Positions 8,725 to 18,897 of a DNA stretch of 64,000 nucleotides are shown in pieces. Both the position numbers and the translations under genes were made by a program. The stretch lies in assembly GCF_965219715.1 (NCBI RefSeq), contig NZ_OZ244785.1:1736001-1800000 (forward strand). Direction: 5' to 3'. This DNA comes from Bacterioplanoides sp965219715. GTDB taxonomy: Bacteria; Pseudomonadota; Gammaproteobacteria; Pseudomonadales; Oceanobacteraceae. Within the stretch, counting starts at the first letter, position 1. Each line of letters begins with the position of its first letter. Below the pieces are notes generated by a model that had not been told where the DNA came from, ran no database searches, and was given only the letters and a program-made list of their open reading frames with translations.

Positions 8725-9327
8725 TTACAGCTGCTCAGTACCTTCAGACAGGTACTTAGCAACGCCTTCCGGAGAAGCGTCCATACCTTTGTCGCCTTTG
8801 TTCCAGCCAGCAGGGCAAACTTCACCGTGCTCTTCGTGGAATTGCAGCGCTTCAACCAGACGTACCAGCTCGTCGATGTTACGACCCAGTGGCAGATCGT
8901 TGATGTTCTGAGCGCGTACAACGCCTTCTTTGTCGATTACGAATGCGCCACGCAGAGCAACACCGCCTTCAGTTTCAACGTCGTATGCTTTACAGATACC
9001 GTGATCGATATCAGCAGCCATGGTGTATTTAACCGGACCGATACCACCAGCGTTGATATCGGTGTTACGCCATGCGTTGTGAGTGAAGTGAGAATCGATA
9101 GATACAGAGATCACCTCAACACCCAGAGCTTTGAACGCGTCCATACGCTTATCCAGAGCGATCAGCTCAGAAGGACATACGAAAGTGAAGTCCAGTGGGT
9201 AGAAGAAAATAACGGCATATTTGCCCTTGATGGTTTCTGACAGAGAAAACTCGTCAACGATGGTGCCATCGCCCAGTACCGCAGGAACGGTAAAGTCAGG
9301 GGCTTGCTTACCTACTAATACGCTCAT
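8725..9327 (-). CDS. Typical 2-Cys peroxiredoxin (AhpC/Prx1 type)
   Basis: The 200-residue enzyme reduces hydrogen peroxide and organic peroxides in the cytoplasm. The peroxidatic Cys is at 51 in FTFVCPSE and the resolving Cys at 171 in GEVCPAGW, the spacing of typical 2-Cys peroxiredoxins. A GGIG segment is present but the C-terminal YF tail of sensitive eukaryotic types is not, which suggests a robust enzyme. The start at 9327 has an AAGGAG site seven bases upstream; an upstream in-frame codon has none. No reductase partner (ahpF) is next to it. Confidence 0.95.
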   Translation of the reverse strand: MSVLVGKQAPDFTVPAVLGDGTIVDEFSLSETIKGKYAVIFFYPLDFTFVCPSELIALDKRMDAFKALGVEVISVSIDSHFTHNAWRNTDINAGGIGPVKYTMAADIDHGICKAYDVETEGGVALRGAFVIDKEGVVRAQNINDLPLGRNIDELVRLVEALQFHEEHGEVCPAGWNKGDKGMDASPEGVAKYLSEGTEQL

Positions 9328-9469
9328 GTTTGAACTCCTTGATAGAAAGTTTGCATAACTGCATGATTTGAAGCGAGTATGATACAACGCGTTTCAGGTT
9401 AATCCCACCTATACTATCCAACAACCAAGCGGTGATTAGTTTTTCCAATCGAGGCTATAGCAAAGCGCT

Positions 9470-10495
9470 ATGACAATGGCAGATTTGTCTGAAAATTCAT
9501 CAAACCCGGTCGCAGACGCCGTCGCAACACCCGCAGAATCCGTCGCAACGCCTGCAACAAAACCGCTTCCATACCAGACATCGTCACGTCACTGGTTAAA
9601 ACGTCATCGTCTGATCATTATCACGCTGGCTTTATCCTTTGCTGCACACAGCCTGTTGCTGATTAAAAATTCATCAGAAAAAGAAATCATCAGCTCCCGG
9701 GTAATTAATGCCAAACTGGTAACTGCACAGCCACAAGGCGCAAACAAGCAGGATCAGGACCCATCTCTGGAGCAAAGTCGGTCGCTTCAACCACAGCCTG
9801 AGCAACAGCAAGGCAACGCCCGGAATTCAGACTCTGCTGAACCACAGAATCAGGACCTGGAAGCTGCTGTGGCAATAGAAACGACCGAGCAGGATCAAGC
9901 TGCATCGGCGGATAAAAAAGTCATCAGTAGCCAAGCCAGCAGTAATCATCAGGTTACCCCAGAACAAACAACCGAGTCCGACCTGAAATCTACGGCCGTT
10001 ACCGAGGCAAAACAACCACCTCAAGAACAGCAGAAAAAAGTGCAGCAAGAAACACAGAGAGAAGTAGCAAAAGAAAAAGCACAACCTACAGAAATCACAG
10101 ATGCTGAAAAACCGGAGCAGCAATCAGGCAACAGTGCCCAAAGCAGCGAACAGCAACACCATCAGCTCAAGCAACAACAGCGGGAATTACAAAAACAAGG
10201 GATCGCAGAACAGTTTTCCGACCCGATTGAACGAAGCTACGTCCAACAGTTACTGACACACCTTGATCAGAAAATAATTGCGCCCCAGGCATTCAGCGGG
10301 AAAGTCCGACTCAGCCTGACCATTAATTTTGGCCAGATTGTGACTCAGGTTGAGGTGTTGGAAAGCAGCGGTAATCAGCAAATCGACAGCTGGGTAACCA
10401 AAGCCGCCATTGGCGCTAACCCCTACCCACAGGTTCCGCCACAGCTGAATCAGCCCTATATTTTTCGGCCGACGATTGATTTAGGTGGTCAATAA
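9470..10495 (+). CDS. TonB-like energy-transducer protein with long Gln/Glu-rich linker
   Basis: The 341-residue protein has a cytoplasmic N-terminal tail of about 45 residues, one membrane helix (about 50-66, LIIITLALSFAAHSLLLI) and a linker of about 180 residues rich in Q, E, K and A. A C-terminal domain (about 255-338) resembles the TonB/TolA C-terminal fold: VRLSLTINFGQIVTQVEVLESSG and ANPYPQVPPQL. The long cytoplasmic tail and the Gln-rich rather than Pro-Lys linker differ from classical TonB. No ExbB/ExbD genes adjoin. It may energise an outer-membrane protein or have a TolA-like tethering role. Confidence 0.75.
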   Translation: MTMADLSENSSNPVADAVATPAESVATPATKPLPYQTSSRHWLKRHRLIIITLALSFAAHSLLLIKNSSEKEIISSRVINAKLVTAQPQGANKQDQDPSLEQSRSLQPQPEQQQGNARNSDSAEPQNQDLEAAVAIETTEQDQAASADKKVISSQASSNHQVTPEQTTESDLKSTAVTEAKQPPQEQQKKVQQETQREVAKEKAQPTEITDAEKPEQQSGNSAQSSEQQHHQLKQQQRELQKQGIAEQFSDPIERSYVQQLLTHLDQKIIAPQAFSGKVRLSLTINFGQIVTQVEVLESSGNQQIDSWVTKAAIGANPYPQVPPQLNQPYIFRPTIDLGGQ

Positions 10496-10510
10496 TCTGC
10501 AGGCATAAAA

Positions 10511-10534
10511 AAGCCGGGAATGATTTCCCGGCTT
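10511..10534. terminator. Bidirectional terminator between convergent genes
   Basis: AAGCCGGGAA and its exact complement enclose a TGAT loop, with five T on the plus strand and a run of A on the other side (T on the minus strand). It ends both the TonB-like gene and the large lipoprotein gene. Confidence 0.88.
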
Positions 10535-10560
10535 TTTCAGTTCAGATCAACCTGGTTGAA

Positions 10561-13500
10561 TTATTGAGTCACCAGGAAGTTCGGAACCACCACCAGTTTA
10601 CGCGTTTCGTTATTATCGAAAGCGAATACCGGTACACCGTTACGGTCTTCAATGTCGCCCACTTTATGTCCGGCAACGCTGATTTCACCCTGGAAGCGCA
10701 GATCACCGGAACACCCTTTATCTTCTGCATTCGATACCGTGCTATCGGTATTTACACAGTCGATTTTAATGGTCATTTCGGTGTCCTGATTTTTAATGGT
10801 CAGATTGTTTTTGGTTACATCTGAAATATCAGCCAGCGAATCAATGCTCAGATCAATCGTGCGTGCGCCATAAGACAAACGGATATTACCTGCGGCCGTT
10901 TCCTTGCCATTGCGCTGGGCAAAAATATTAACGGCGGCATTGTCCAAACCCGTTACTGCTGCGCTGACACCCAAAGCAACACTCAGCTCAGTGTAGGCTT
11001 CAACACTTTCAAACTCGCGAATATCAAAGTTGATATACGAGTCTTCCAGCGTCACTGCAGCCTGGTATTGTGTAGCGTCACCAGCGATAAATTCAGGTAC
11101 CTTAACACCCGCGTCATTTTCACTGATGCCGTAGTCAATCTCACCATCAGCAACCGAAATATAGTTGAAGCGGAATGTATAGAGGAATGGATATTTATTA
11201 TCTTTGTACGCCGCTTTCAATTCAGCACGGGCAACACTTTGTTCAGTGCTCGCACTTTCTACATCATCTTTGCTGAACGTTTTTTCACGTACGATATTGA
11301 CCGGGCAATACAACAAAGTGTCGTCATTTTCACCGGACCCCATACATTCACGAGCAAACTCCACCGACAAGATTGTTTCACCAGAGCCGGCAGAATTTGC
11401 CTTGATGTATTCCAAACGCTCTGCAATTGTCTGATTAGCCGGACTGAGACGATATTCCAGTGCCTGAACAGCCTGGGTAATCTGACAGCTCTTTATGCCA
11501 CCTTCCTGCTCTTCAGAACATTGAGCGGCAGTTTCGATATACCAGTTTTGATCCAGGTTACCTTCACCAATAGGCTCACCTTTCAGAACGGCTGCATATC
11601 TGGCCGTAATGTCCTGACGCAGCTTAGTAACATCAGGCTGTAAACGATAGAAGGCTTTACCATCACGTTGAACCGTCGACATATTAAAATTCAGCTTGGT
11701 AATTTCATCACCCGGCGCAGGCAAATTAACGGAATTAAATGCAATCTTATCCACATCAACATCGGCAACCGCATTAATTGAAACGACTGCGCTGCTGTTT
11801 CCGTCTTTTTCTACCGACAACTTACCGGTAACAGCCAGTTGTTTAATCATATAAACCGGCTCACCAGCATATTTAAATACACCACCCGCAGGATTTCTCA
11901 GAATACCTGCCGTGGCTTCAACTTTGGCATCTTCCAGCTTGATCAATTGAGTGGTGCCATTAACCTCTTCATTGATATGAAGTTTGTTAATGTTCAAAGT
12001 GGCAGTAGCATTATCTGCGTACGCCTTATCACTTGCCAGATTACGGAAATACTCAGCCGTGGCGCTGATGGTTCCATCAAAATTAATAGACGCATCGTTA
12101 CCTGCTTCGGTTTTTCCTTTTGCCAGTAGCGTGCCGTTAAAGCTCAGACTGGTGTTGCCATTAGCAAGCTCCAGCAAGGTTCCTTCTTCTGCGGGATCAT
12201 CGGCTGCTGTATTAACCGAATTAAGCGTTAAGGTACCCACCAGGGATTCACCGGTTGATTTAACATCCGCACGAACAATCACACTGCCCTTCAGCGTTAC
12301 ATCCCGCTTCGCCACATCATCAGCATTGGTTGTGTTGGCTAAATCCAGATCAATGGTCATTTGAGCGGTTTTATCGGCATTCGCCAGATCAGCGTTATCA
12401 CTGATCAGTGATCGGAAGTCCGCTGTGGCTTTAATTAAATCAGAGTCTGAGTTTTCGCCTTTGTTCAGGAATGCGTTTAAAGCATCAGCATCTTTGAAGG
12501 TCAGTGTTACGACACCAAAATCAACATTTTCCTGCTTCTTAAGGTAAAAGGCTTCATTGTCAGAACCTTCAGCCGGAGTAACGCTGCCGTTGAATGACAA
12601 TACGGAGATCACCGCTTTATTTTCAGCCGTCACCGCTTCAGTCTGAATTTCAGCGGTGTAGTTAATAACTTCATCGTCTTCGGTAACCTGACGAGTGAAG
12701 GTGTATTTTCTGTTGTTCTTATCCTGAGCATCCGACACATCCACGTTCAGTGAACCCAGAGCAGCGTACACGCCACTGTCATTGGTCTCAGCAAACGCTC
12801 CGCGGTAACCATTTCGAACAGCGCTATCAAGGCTGTAATTGGTTGCCTCTGGTGCCTTTTCACGAATAAAGCCAGCCAATGTCGCCAATGACATCGCTTC
12901 GTTAATAACATCGAATACCGGACCCGTATCAATTTCGGTTTCCGAATCACATTCAATAGCGGCGGTCTGAGCCAGCACTGCGGGTACTACGCCTTCGTCA
13001 GACGGATTAGCCTGCGGTGGAGACATCTCTCCTTCACTGATAACACCACTGTTATTTGGATCGAACTCTTCAGGTGGTTCAGCCGGTAATGGCGGAGGTG
13101 CCGGAGCGTCAGTAGCACAAGAAACATCGCGCGTATTCTCTGATATCAGATACTCAGTCACGACACTGACCAGCTTGGAGCCGTCATCAACCGCCCCAAC
13201 CAGCTCACCGGTGGCATTAGTCTGATCAACAAACGGTGTGGTCAGTGTTTCGTTACGTTCGTCGGTTAACGCCGTATGCCAATTATTCAGATCTTCCAAT
13301 AATGTCAGACCTTTGCTGACCGCCTGCTCTTTAGTAACAGGTGCCGGTTCAGTTGGCTTGTTATCTTCTTTAATATCGTCAGGAACCGGTTGTGGCTGTG
13401 GCTGAACATCAACAACAGGTGCGCTGGTTTCCTCTTCAGTCGCCTGCTCGGCTTCCTGTTCTTTCTGCTGAATTTCCATTTGTGCCTGTTTGAACTGTGA

Positions 13501-14379
13501 CCCCAGTTCAACATTGGCAGTTTTCGCAACCTCCTCAGATTTATCCAGAACCGATTCCGAATTTTCAAACAACTCTTCCAGGCTGACATCATCGCCCGCG
13601 GTGGCTTCTTTGTTTTTCAATGCACCGTCGGTTTTATAGTCATCGGTCAGATTTTCGATAACATCGGCCACTTTATCGGCTTCACCACCACTGATATTGG
13701 CAAGTGCAGCCACCACAGCACCGTATTTCTGTTCGCCGGAAGAAGCGTCTTTCATATCCTCCGGGTCAGTCACATCGGCCGGAGTCTGAGAATTAATATT
13801 CACACCTTCCAGGCCAACCAGTTTTGCAGTAGCGCGTAAGGTGCCTTCAATACGGGCCGGGTCGGTATCACCTGCGGTTACCACACGCTGTGCCGCCAGG
13901 TGGGTAATTGGCGTGACCATTAATGGTTGATCAGCGGCCAGGTTAGCCGACGGTAATACGGCTGTTAATTCAAAGTCGCTGTCGTTAAATGCGTAAAAGT
14001 CACCAAAGGCGACGCCGTTACCACAACCCAATACGGCGTCACATTTTGCCTGGGTGTCTACATCGGTGGTCAATGTCACCAGGATCGGGCCGGTATGCTC
14101 AATGCCGCTTAAATTGTAACGACCTTGCTCATCCGTTTGAGTGTTTTTCAACACTGAGCCATCGGCCAGAGAAGTAGCAACAACCGGTGCATTTTTCAAC
14201 AAGCCTTTTACCGCAAGACCCGTCAGCGATACCCGCTCAACCACAACTTCGTTGCCGGGTTTTTTATCACCGCCACCGGATGAATCTTTACTATCGGAGG
14301 AGCCACCACCGCCGCAACCAATTAACGCAGCACTGGCAATTGCTGTTACCAGCAACTTTCGTGAGAAAGGAGTGTTCAT
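10561..14379 (-). CDS. Very large lipoprotein of unknown function (1272 aa)
   Basis: The protein begins with a lipoprotein signal and lipobox ALIGC, followed by a Gly/Ser-rich tether (CGGGGSSDSKDSSGGG). Residues about 50-110 look like a carboxypeptidase-regulatory-type beta sandwich (SLTGLAVKGLLKNAPV, DEQGRYNLSGIEHTG). A Gln/Glu-rich low-complexity part follows (about 300-350), then a long region of repeated amphipathic strands, and TITHLAAQRVV near 165. The product is acidic and very likely anchored at the outer membrane facing out or into the periplasm. I recognise no enzyme motif. It converges with the TonB-like gene and has its own AAGGA site before the ATG. Confidence 0.72.
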   Translation of the reverse strand: MNTPFSRKLLVTAIASAALIGCGGGGSSDSKDSSGGGDKKPGNEVVVERVSLTGLAVKGLLKNAPVVATSLADGSVLKNTQTDEQGRYNLSGIEHTGPILVTLTTDVDTQAKCDAVLGCGNGVAFGDFYAFNDSDFELTAVLPSANLAADQPLMVTPITHLAAQRVVTAGDTDPARIEGTLRATAKLVGLEGVNINSQTPADVTDPEDMKDASSGEQKYGAVVAALANISGGEADKVADVIENLTDDYKTDGALKNKEATAGDDVSLEELFENSESVLDKSEEVAKTANVELGSQFKQAQMEIQQKEQEAEQATEEETSAPVVDVQPQPQPVPDDIKEDNKPTEPAPVTKEQAVSKGLTLLEDLNNWHTALTDERNETLTTPFVDQTNATGELVGAVDDGSKLVSVVTEYLISENTRDVSCATDAPAPPPLPAEPPEEFDPNNSGVISEGEMSPPQANPSDEGVVPAVLAQTAAIECDSETEIDTGPVFDVINEAMSLATLAGFIREKAPEATNYSLDSAVRNGYRGAFAETNDSGVYAALGSLNVDVSDAQDKNNRKYTFTRQVTEDDEVINYTAEIQTEAVTAENKAVISVLSFNGSVTPAEGSDNEAFYLKKQENVDFGVVTLTFKDADALNAFLNKGENSDSDLIKATADFRSLISDNADLANADKTAQMTIDLDLANTTNADDVAKRDVTLKGSVIVRADVKSTGESLVGTLTLNSVNTAADDPAEEGTLLELANGNTSLSFNGTLLAKGKTEAGNDASINFDGTISATAEYFRNLASDKAYADNATATLNINKLHINEEVNGTTQLIKLEDAKVEATAGILRNPAGGVFKYAGEPVYMIKQLAVTGKLSVEKDGNSSAVVSINAVADVDVDKIAFNSVNLPAPGDEITKLNFNMSTVQRDGKAFYRLQPDVTKLRQDITARYAAVLKGEPIGEGNLDQNWYIETAAQCSEEQEGGIKSCQITQAVQALEYRLSPANQTIAERLEYIKANSAGSGETILSVEFARECMGSGENDDTLLYCPVNIVREKTFSKDDVESASTEQSVARAELKAAYKDNKYPFLYTFRFNYISVADGEIDYGISENDAGVKVPEFIAGDATQYQAAVTLEDSYINFDIREFESVEAYTELSVALGVSAAVTGLDNAAVNIFAQRNGKETAAGNIRLSYGARTIDLSIDSLADISDVTKNNLTIKNQDTEMTIKIDCVNTDSTVSNAEDKGCSGDLRFQGEISVAGHKVGDIEDRNGVPVFAFDNNETRKLVVVPNFLVTQ

Positions 14380-14475
14380 ATCTGATCCTTGAGATTTCCC
14401 TGAACAATTATGTGTAAAGACAGTTGGGATAATTCTTTACATTTAGACGGTGGCGGAGTGTATCTCAGGGCATAA

Positions 14476-14515
14476 AAAAACCACACCCCCAAACTTAGGG
14501 GGTATGGCTTTTTTA
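14476..14515 (-). terminator. Terminator of the RND pump operon
   Basis: Five C and five G (14486-14490 and 14498-14502) form the core of a hairpin with flanking, partly mismatched pairs and a run of seven A on the plus strand, which reads as T on the transcribed minus strand. It lies about 40 bases past the pump stop codon. Confidence 0.75.
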
Positions 14516-14554
14516 TCGGTGACTATTGTTATGTTTGTCTATACAAACATCAAA

Positions 14555-17500
14555 CTAGGACATCCTTCCTAGATAGCGATACAGCACAGGAACCACAATC
14601 AGGGTCAATAATGTCGACACCAGCAATCCGCCAATAATCGCCCACCCCATCGGTGACCACATACTGGAGCCGGACAAGGTTAACGGTAATAAGCCACCAA
14701 TGGTTGTCAGCGTGGTCAGCACAATCGGGACAAAACGGGTTTGAGCAGCCGCTGCAATCGCTTCCAATTGCTCCATGCCTTGCAGACGCATCTGATTGGC
14801 ATAATCCACCAGAATAATGGAGTTGTTCACTACGATGCCCACCAACGACGTTAAACCAATAAAGGCAGTAAAACTGAAGGTATAACCCGTAATAAACAGC
14901 GCAACCAGAGCACCAATTAACGCAAAAGGAATCGCCGCAAACACAATTAATGGCTGAATAAAGGAGCGGAACTGCAACACCAGCACGGCGAAAATACCAA
15001 ACACCGCCAGAATTAACGCTTTTGCCATACCGCCAAATGCGCGCTTACGGTTCGCCTGTTCACCACCGACTGCATAATGAACACCATCTGGCCAGGCGTA
15101 CTGGTCAAGTTGCTCAACTACAGCATTGGTAACTTTCTCGGTCGTGAAGCCCGGTAATACATCCGCAGTTACCCGTGCCATACGTTCGGTATCGAAATGC
15201 TGGAAACGCGCAATACTGGTTTCCAGCTGAACCTCTGCCACCTGTAATAACGGCACAAGTTTGCCATTCGCAGTCGGTACCTGAATATCATCAAAGGTTG
15301 CCAGTTCCGGGCGTGGATATTCAGACAGACGTAATACCAGATCGTATTCCTCGCCATCGTCATCACGATAAACACCCATGGGTAAGCCCACTAACGCGGT
15401 ACGGATCGTGCGGTCGATATTATTTAACGGAATTCCCAGCATGGCGGCTTTATCGCGATTAATATTAACGCGCAAATCAACCTTATATTTACCCACCGGA
15501 TTATCGACTCCCACAATACCCGGCGTACGATCCATAATATCGGCGACGTCGCGGGAAACCGCCTGAATTTTATCCAGGTCTTCACCAATTACCCGGATGG
15601 CAACCGGAGCAACCACTGGAGGCCCCTGCAGAAATTCTTTTACGATTATCTGCGCCCCGGCAATATCACCAAGTTCTTTACGCAGCTCGGCCACCATAGG
15701 TTCAACAACGCCCAAGTCACCTTGTTTCAGGGTAATAAACAGCTGAGCAAAATTGACCGTTTGGCGGGATGGGAAAATATTGTAATAAATACGCGGATTA
15801 CCACGACCAACGTTCTGGGCGATATCCACCACCAGTTCTTTTTCCCGTACGATGGCTTCAACCCGGTCGGCCATTTGTTGAGTCTGATCGAAACCCGTGC
15901 CTTCCGGCATATCGATATTCACCAGAATCATCGGTTTTTCCGCTTTCGGAAATAAACTCACACCAATCATTGGGAACAACGACAAACTGGCAATTAATAA
16001 CGTCAGGGAAATCGCCAGCACTTTTGCCGGATGACGCAGTGCCCGGTCCAGCCAGCGTTTGTAAACACCCGAAGAAATGGCTTCGAGTTTCTGTTGTGAG
16101 CGTGTGGTTTTACTCGCCGACTTACCCAACTTGCTGGCAATTAATGGCGTTAACGCCAGTGCAATTAACAGCGACGCAAATAATGTCAATACCACGGTCA
16201 CCGGCATCGCCCGCAAAAAGGTGCCGGAACCGTTTTGCATTAATAACATAGGTAAGAATGACAATACCGTCGTTAACGTGCCACTGGCCACGGCCCAGGC
16301 AACCTGAGAGCTACCAGCAATCGCCGCTTCCCTGGGGGAGTCGCCATCACGTAAATGACGCGCAACATTTTCCACCACGACAATCGCGTTATCGACCAAT
16401 AAGCCCAGCGCAATCACCAGACCAACAATCGACATTTGCTGCAAACCAAAACCGGATAAATCAACCCAGCCGATGGCAATAAAAATCGACAACGGAATCG
16501 CAGTAACCACAACCAGCGCCGGTTTAAAACCTAAAACAATAATCGACAATACAGCGACTAAAACCAGGCCCTGATTTAAATTACTGAAAAAACCATCAAT
16601 CTGACGCTCTACACTGGCGCTCTGATCCATTACGGTTTCGATTTCGATGGATTGTGGTAAACGTTGTTGCTGATAATCCGCCAGATCCTGTTTAATTCCT
16701 TCCATGACCTGGAAGATCTGGCTGCCTTTGCGCTGCACAACCGAAACAAAAACAGCACGACGATTATTAAATTTCGCGCGGTAACTTGGCAGACTTTCGG
16801 TTAATGAAATATCGGCGATATCGCGCAGATAAATCAGTCGCCCGGCATTCCCCTGTATTGTCTGGCCACGTACAACCGTGTCACCAATTGCCTGCAATGA
16901 TTCATAATCACCACTGGTTCGTACGGTAAAACGACGACCACCGGCATTAGCATGACCACCCGGTAAGTTCTGGGCAGCGGTATTTACCGCCGCATAAATT
17001 TCATCGAGGCTGATTCCCATGCCGTTGACTTTACGCTGGTCGACCTGAATCTGAACTTCCAGTTTCGGCAGTGCTGCAATATCGACACGCTTTACCCCAT
17101 TAAGGCGCTCAATGCGTTGTTCCATTGCTTCGGCATGGCGTTTTAATTGCTGATAGCTGGCGGTTTCAGAAACCAGCGCCAGCTGCAGAATGCTGACGTC
17201 CGCCGGAGAGATTTTATCAATATCGAGATCTACGATGCTGTCGGGTAACTGATCACGCACCCGCGCCACCGCCGACACAACATCGTCATATTTATCTTCC
17301 GGATCGGTACCGTAAAGAAACTCTACGCGGATGACCGCCAGACCATCTTCAACGTTGGTTTTTAATTCTCGTAAATCATCCAGCTCGTTAATGGCCGATT
17401 CAATCGGGTCGACCACCAGCTTTTCCATATCCAGTGGCGTTGTCCCCGGATTCACCACTTTGATAATGGCCGCAGAAAAATCGAATTGCGGATCTTCTGA

Positions 17501-17602
17501 ACGTGGCATCGTAAAAAAGGACACCACACCCAACAGGACCAACAGCAAAAACATCACCAGCGTAAACTGGTGATTACGAATAGCGAGTGCAGGTAATTGC
17601 AT
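14555..17602 (-). CDS. RND-family efflux pump, inner-membrane transporter
   Basis: The 1015-residue protein has the RND layout: a first membrane helix (about 14-33), a large periplasmic porter domain, a block of helices (about 335-540), a second porter domain and a final helix block. Helix 4 carries the proton-relay aspartates in GLLVDNAIVVVENVARH. It probably exports hydrophobic drugs, dyes or lipids by proton antiport. The sequence is closer to the AcrB/MexF-like HAE family than to metal exporters, but I could not search. The adaptor gene lies 19 bases upstream; no outer-membrane channel gene is nearby, so a TolC-like partner must be encoded elsewhere. Confidence 0.93.
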   Translation of the reverse strand: MQLPALAIRNHQFTLVMFLLLVLLGVVSFFTMPRSEDPQFDFSAAIIKVVNPGTTPLDMEKLVVDPIESAINELDDLRELKTNVEDGLAVIRVEFLYGTDPEDKYDDVVSAVARVRDQLPDSIVDLDIDKISPADVSILQLALVSETASYQQLKRHAEAMEQRIERLNGVKRVDIAALPKLEVQIQVDQRKVNGMGISLDEIYAAVNTAAQNLPGGHANAGGRRFTVRTSGDYESLQAIGDTVVRGQTIQGNAGRLIYLRDIADISLTESLPSYRAKFNNRRAVFVSVVQRKGSQIFQVMEGIKQDLADYQQQRLPQSIEIETVMDQSASVERQIDGFFSNLNQGLVLVAVLSIIVLGFKPALVVVTAIPLSIFIAIGWVDLSGFGLQQMSIVGLVIALGLLVDNAIVVVENVARHLRDGDSPREAAIAGSSQVAWAVASGTLTTVLSFLPMLLMQNGSGTFLRAMPVTVVLTLFASLLIALALTPLIASKLGKSASKTTRSQQKLEAISSGVYKRWLDRALRHPAKVLAISLTLLIASLSLFPMIGVSLFPKAEKPMILVNIDMPEGTGFDQTQQMADRVEAIVREKELVVDIAQNVGRGNPRIYYNIFPSRQTVNFAQLFITLKQGDLGVVEPMVAELRKELGDIAGAQIIVKEFLQGPPVVAPVAIRVIGEDLDKIQAVSRDVADIMDRTPGIVGVDNPVGKYKVDLRVNINRDKAAMLGIPLNNIDRTIRTALVGLPMGVYRDDDGEEYDLVLRLSEYPRPELATFDDIQVPTANGKLVPLLQVAEVQLETSIARFQHFDTERMARVTADVLPGFTTEKVTNAVVEQLDQYAWPDGVHYAVGGEQANRKRAFGGMAKALILAVFGIFAVLVLQFRSFIQPLIVFAAIPFALIGALVALFITGYTFSFTAFIGLTSLVGIVVNNSIILVDYANQMRLQGMEQLEAIAAAAQTRFVPIVLTTLTTIGGLLPLTLSGSSMWSPMGWAIIGGLLVSTLLTLIVVPVLYRYLGRMS

Positions 17603-17621
17603 AACGGTTTTCCTGTATCAG

Positions 17622-18695
17622 TTATTTACTGATAGCAGCAACCGCTGCATTCATAATCTTCAGCTCACGGCCTGGCTGTACATAAGGCGCACCGGCAACA
17701 ATCACCTGGTCACCACTGTTCAGACCGCTCACCACCAGATGCTCGCCATCCAGACCAATTAACCGCACATGGCGCATTACAGGTTTTCCCTGATCAACCA
17801 GATAAATATCCACACCACCACGATCGCCTTTTACCATGGCACTCATCGGTAACAGGCTGACCTTCTGGTGCTGGCTCGGTTCGATTAAGGCATTGCCAAC
17901 AAAACCGGCTAACAGAGTTTTTGCTTCACCCTGCTGATTTTTACCGGACAGGCGGAGTTCTACTTCAAAGGTTTGCGTCGCATCGGCACGACCCGCCAGT
18001 TCGCTGACTTCGGCATCAAATAACTGATCCGGATAAGCATCAAAACGTACCTGAGCTTTGTCGTTTAACGTCAGGCGTACGATATCGCGATCCGTCACTC
18101 CGGCACGTAGCACCCAACCGGTTTTGGTGGAAGCAAACAAAAAAGCCGGCTTGCCTGTGGCAACCAGCTCATTCGGTTCAATAAAACGCTTCAGAATACG
18201 ACCCGCCGACGGTGCACGAATAACCGCATGACGCTGGTTAAAACGTGCAACGGTTAAGTCAGAGCGGGCAACATCTACCTGAGTTTCCGCCTGTTGTAAG
18301 CGATCAACTGACAGAGCATTAGACCCCTGCAGCGACTGAAAACGCGCCAGATTACGTTCGGCATTAGCCAGTACTGATTCGGCCTTAGCTACCTGGGCAT
18401 CAATCTCTTCCAGATCAAGTGACGCCAGTACCTGTCCCTGCTTAACCCACTGGCCTTCGTCAACTTTTACCTTCCTGATTAGTCCACCAATCTTAAAGGC
18501 CAGGTTTTGTTCCGATTTGTTTTCCAGCATACCGCTGATATGGATATTACGAGCGTAATCCACTACTTCGGCTTCCATCACTTCTACCGGCAGTGGCGCC
18601 TGGGCAGAAACACAAAAGCTGAGCAGTGTCAGAGTCAGAAAAGAAACAGCCCGAGAGCGGCCTGATTTTAAGAGTGATTGCAGGGATGAGTACAT
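17622..18695 (-). CDS. RND periplasmic adaptor (membrane fusion protein)
   Basis: The 357-residue adaptor has an N-terminal signal (to about residue 32, SVSAQA), a biotinyl-lipoyl-like half motif (IGGLIRKVKVDEGQWVKQGQVLASLD), a coiled hairpin (about 95-140), the second lipoyl half (IRAPSAGRILKRFIEPNELV) and beta-barrel and membrane-proximal domains. It bridges the pump to an outer-membrane channel. The ATG at 18695 is chosen because GGAGG lies five bases before it; an in-frame start eight codons upstream has no such site. It is the first gene of the pump operon and is divergent from the TetR gene. Confidence 0.92.
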   Translation of the reverse strand: MYSSLQSLLKSGRSRAVSFLTLTLLSFCVSAQAPLPVEVMEAEVVDYARNIHISGMLENKSEQNLAFKIGGLIRKVKVDEGQWVKQGQVLASLDLEEIDAQVAKAESVLANAERNLARFQSLQGSNALSVDRLQQAETQVDVARSDLTVARFNQRHAVIRAPSAGRILKRFIEPNELVATGKPAFLFASTKTGWVLRAGVTDRDIVRLTLNDKAQVRFDAYPDQLFDAEVSELAGRADATQTFEVELRLSGKNQQGEAKTLLAGFVGNALIEPSQHQKVSLLPMSAMVKGDRGGVDIYLVDQGKPVMRHVRLIGLDGEHLVVSGLNSGDQVIVAGAPYVQPGRELKIMNAAVAAISK

Positions 18696-18778
18696 ATTGG
18701 CCTCCGGAATGGTCGCCATCGTTATTAGAAGAATGTATCGACTGCTGTGTTGTTGATAAAAACATTGGCGCCTTTCGC

Positions 18779-18889
18779 CACATGTTTACAGCGAATACAT
18801 AGTATGACGAGCATGTTTACACCGTCAACACAAAGTTGACGCTGCACACAGACTTGGGTTGAATGACCGCATGTAAATTTAAAAACATG
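18779..18889. promoter_or_regulatory. Divergent control region with inverted repeats between RND operon and TetR gene
   Basis: A perfect inverted repeat, CGTCAAC-ACAAA-GTTGACG, sits at 18823-18841. The motif CATGTTTAC occurs twice in direct orientation (18781-18789 and 18812-18820, 31 bases apart). An imperfect CATGT/ACATG inverted repeat lies at 18870-18889, just before the regulator start. These are candidates for the TetR operator and the two divergent promoters. Which one the regulator binds cannot be told from sequence alone. Confidence 0.55.
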
Positions 18890-18897
18890 GATCGAAT

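Noticed and set aside
11068..11643. Open frame of 191 codons opposite the large lipoprotein gene
   Set aside because: It is antisense to a certain coding region, with no ribosome site and a composition explained by the reversed codons.
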